Part shown: in pieces, positions 20,887 through 21,073 of the stretch
Position numbering within the stretch: position 1 is the stretch's first letter
Layout: each line of letters begins with the position of its first letter
Virus record (IMG/VR): IMGVR_UViG_3300010354_000834
Coordinates: 1-21,073 of that record
Strand: one strand, 5' to 3'
Length of the DNA stretch: 21,073 nucleotides
Origin: a virus
Made by a program: the position numbers and the translations under genes
The notes under the pieces: model-generated
Seen by the model: the letters and a program-made list of their open reading frames with translations, nothing else
Databases searched by the model: none
What the model was told of the DNA's origin: nothing

Positions 20887-21073
20887 TGGACTTTCTTAAA
20901 GATATTGTAAAAGAGATTGGTGATGACTACACAAAGTTAGCATCAGATATTGACGAAACAGAGACTTATGTTGACACAGGTTCGTACATTTTTAATGCAC
21001 TGGTTTCAGGTAGCATATTTGGTGGTGTATCTGGGAATAAGATTACTGCTATTGCTGGAGAGTCTAGTACTGG
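20883..21073 (+). CDS. uvsX: Recombinase UvsX, N-terminal part (cut by window end)
   Basis: The first 63 residues of a RecA/UvsX-type strand-exchange protein; the frame runs off the window. The N-terminal helix DFLKDIVKEIGDDYTKLAS is followed by TGSYIFNALVSGSIFGG (T4: ALSGEITGG) and NKITAIAGESSTG, the beginning of Walker A (GESSTGK[ST]). The start is ATG at 20883 (ATGA overlap) or the adjacent ATG at 20886. It acts with UvsY encoded near the other end. Intact as far as visible. Confidence 0.93.
   Translation, partial: MMDFLKDIVKEIGDDYTKLASDIDETETYVDTGSYIFNALVSGSIFGGVSGNKITAIAGESST

Noticed and set aside
1-21073. tRNA genes, CRISPR arrays, insertion sequences, long direct repeats
   Set aside because: No cloverleaf, regular repeat-spacer pattern, transposase or terminal inverted repeat was seen; genes leave gaps of at most about 160 bases.

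Overview
The window is a piece of a T4-like myovirus genome, almost certainly a cyanophage infecting marine Synechococcus or Prochlorococcus. Every gene I can support lies on the + strand, packed with ATGA-type overlaps. The T4 core proteins are recognisable by motif and length: gp23, gp3, UvsY, UvsW, gp55, gp47, gp46, gp45, gp44, gp62, RegA, gp43 and the start of UvsX. The cyanobacterial link comes from a DUF3110-like protein inside the gp47-gp46 pair, a CobS-like AAA+ ATPase with a CobT/VWA-like partner, a small heat shock protein and Sm-like proteins. No tRNA, CRISPR, IS element or minus-strand gene was found, and no gap between genes exceeds about 160 bases.

Layout. 1-1510: major capsid protein gp23, a strong terminator, then a CTAAATA late-type promoter. 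1511-4395: gp3 (tail), UvsY and UvsW (recombination) and an Sm-like protein. 4445-8011: a textbook sigma70-type promoter, then late sigma factor gp55, gp47 (Mre11-like), the DUF3110-like protein and gp46 (Rad50-like). 8026-12255: a small basic ORF, a large protein joining a zincin-type HExxH motif to a von Willebrand A (CobT-like) domain, a Lys-rich protein with a T4 internal-protein-like N-terminus, a 61-residue protein, and the CobS/MoxR-type ATPase. 12311-16780: a DUF3310-like protein, sliding clamp gp45, an unknown protein, clamp loader gp44, a 50-residue membrane protein, Dam methylase, clamp loader gp62 and RegA. 16781-18230: two structured intergenic segments, Hsp20, a Gly/Asn-tailed small protein and two overlapping Sm-like genes. 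18227-21073: DNA polymerase gp43, a 54-residue protein and the N-terminus of recombinase UvsX.

How it works together. gp43, gp44/62 and gp45 form the replisome core. UvsX, UvsY, UvsW and gp46/47 do recombination-dependent replication and repair. gp55 and the clamp drive late transcription, and RegA represses translation of replication genes. The only three exact CTAAATA boxes I found by eye each sit 9-20 bases ahead of a start codon (gp3, the Lys-rich protein, the Gly/Asn-tailed protein). An ATAAATA box precedes uvsW, as expected from late expression of uvsW in T4.

The best leads are: (1) the metalloprotease-like/VWA protein plus MoxR-type ATPase, which may not be a cobalt chelatase; (2) two putative late proteins with capsid-targeting-like N-termini, hence possible internal or ejected proteins; (3) three divergent Sm-like proteins, two of them near candidate small structured RNAs; (4) a terminator whose 3' arm carries the -35 box of the next promoter; (5) a membrane mini-protein and Dam inserted between the two clamp-loader genes.
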